A DNA stretch of 64,000 nt, from NCBI GenBank assembly GCA_034231615.1, contig CM067317.1, positions 2,192,501 through 2,256,500 on the forward strand. The letters are read 5' to 3'. This document shows positions 62,946 through 64,000 of this stretch, piece by piece. A program made the position numbers and the translations under genes. Below the pieces are notes generated by a model that made no database searches, had not been told where the DNA came from, and saw nothing but the letters and a program-made list of their open reading frames with translations. Position 1 is the first letter of the stretch. Each line of letters begins with the position of its first letter. This stretch comes from Meghimatium bilineatum. Its lineage: Eukaryota; Mollusca; Gastropoda; Stylommatophora; Philomycidae.

Positions 62946-63030
62946 CACGAGAGAAAGTCAATAGGAACATGACAACTATAACATTTTTGGACTGCCGTTC
63001 CTTTATTTCTCCACATAATTAACATTGATA

Positions 63031-63903
63031 CACTTATCCATATTCTTCTTCTTTCGTTCACTTGAAACATGTCTATATCTGTAATTCTGTCTCCTGAATA
63101 AAACTCAGTCTTTTGTAGTTCATACAGTGTCCCATAGAGTTTTGATTCCAGTGTTGTTTCCTCTGTCCAATATGTCTGCCTCTTGAAGTATATGTTTGGC
63201 ACTCTGTGCTGCCTGTACACATGGCTGTGTTGCCAATCTTGAACTTTGTATACATGTGACTGCGGAGTCGGTTGTGTCCTGTTCTGAGACGTAGAATTAT
63301 AACTTGTTCTGGTCTGTTCATAATGTGATAGTCATCTTGTGTTGGTGTTTGTGGCTTTCTTATTGACTTGATCATCTGTTTTTTCTGATGGTAGGTGATT
63401 GGTATATCTGGTTGGTCTTCGGCAGCACCTTCCTTAGCCAGTTGGTCTGCTTTTTCATTTCCTGGTATTCCACAGTGAGAGGGTATCCACTGCATGGTTA
63501 CCCTATACTGGTAAGACAATTCGCTAAGTAGTTTTTTCAAGTCTGTTGGTTTTTCAGACTGGAGAGCTTGAAGCACTGATCTTGCATCTGTCAGGAATAC
63601 CACAGGCTGTAGGTCAGAGATGGAGTTCAGCAGTTTTTTAGCTGCCACACTAATTGCCTGGATTTCTACATCATAATTATTGCAGAATTTTCCTGTCGGT
63701 GTTCTGATTGTATCTCAAGGCTTGTGTGGATATTCTATATATACACCTGCACCTCCATTCCTCACGGCATTCTGTGCTGACCCATTAGTGTATACTCTGA
63801 CCCATATATCTTGTGGATATTCCTCATCCAGGAAACTGAGGGTGACTGTCCTTCGCTGCACACTGTTCTGTTCGTCCTCGCTTAGTATTCCACTTATCCA
63901 TAT
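63031..63903 (-). mobile_element. LINE family B copy with 13-bp target-site duplication
   Basis: The insertion 63044-63890 is flanked by cacttatccatat at 63031-63043 and 63891-63903. The minus strand contains RNase H and C-terminal sequence as at 56379-57218, starting slightly further 5' (EDEQNSVQRRTVTLSFLDEE). It is inactivated: the first RNase H aspartate is changed (YTDGS to YTNGS, about 63787), there is a stop in the HKP-DTIRTP stretch (about 63717), and a small deletion and frameshift removes part of the CTCGQ...ECSEH segment near 63180-63220. (GAA)n tail at its 3' end. Confidence 0.92.
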
Positions 63904-64000
63904 GATGCAAGGGCATGCCCATTCTGGTTATTTTATAGTAATCAGTCAATGATCTTGTTAGCTAAGCTAATTTATCAATTATATACACAGAAAACATTGC
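63904..64000. other. Flank at window end, nothing recognised
   Basis: Continuation of the sequence interrupted by the preceding LINE (the left part is 62946-63030). I could not identify the interrupted element. Confidence 0.4.

Noticed and set aside
62494-62964. 156-codon open frame
   Set aside because: It runs through a fold-back repeat, a LINE tail in frame and then a TA microsatellite; a chance fusion of repeats.

Overview
This is a 64-kb piece of an animal nuclear genome. It has spliced genes with GT-AG introns, tRNA-derived SINEs, many 5'-truncated non-LTR retrotransposons (LINEs) and an exceptional load of tandem repeats. The LINE types (C2H2-tailed reverse transcriptases and RT-RNase H elements) look like those common in lophotrochozoans, and a gastropod mollusc is my best guess. 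That assignment rests on recognition, not on a search.

The only gene I can reconstruct with confidence is a THUMPD3-like tRNA (guanine-N2) methyltransferase on the + strand. It has nine coding exons between 19679 and 59072, every junction in phase, predicted 775 aa. It carries an N-terminal domain, a lysine-rich patch and long linker, the C-terminal part of a THUMP domain, and a Rossmann methyltransferase domain with DPMCGT and DLPFG motifs. The DLPFG motif is split by an intron, and the PFG part lies in a 14-nt microexon.

Layout. 1-7.9 kb: intergenic, with 28-bp, 104-bp and 25/37-bp tandem arrays and one possible small coding exon. 7.9-19.5 kb: dense transposon graveyard (at least five LINE relics, a complete-looking SINE with target-site duplication, and a 1.3-kb dispersed repeat). 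19.7-59.1 kb: THUMPD3, whose introns hold nested LINE and SINE insertions and at least eight minisatellites. Intron 5 is about 19.3 kb, of which about 17.6 kb (32910-50545) is one 34/42/43-bp minisatellite with nested higher-order duplications (740, 1361, 1898 and 2382 bp). That array sits inside a second copy of the 1.3-kb dispersed repeat. 59.1-64 kb: a 39-bp array just after the stop codon, a terminal-inverted-repeat element, a long fold-back repeat, and LINE and SINE tails.

A theme runs through the window: minisatellites grow out of pre-existing functional sequence. One 23-bp array is made from the FTYLGNTLS codons of a reverse transcriptase. A 21-bp triplication copies the YADD box of the same reverse transcriptase. 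The 17.6-kb array appears seeded from the interior of a dispersed repeat. A 28-bp array copies the splice donor of the THUMPD3 microexon seven times. The very long minus-strand open frames across 32.8-50.7 kb come from a repeat unit lacking stops in any frame and are not considered genes.
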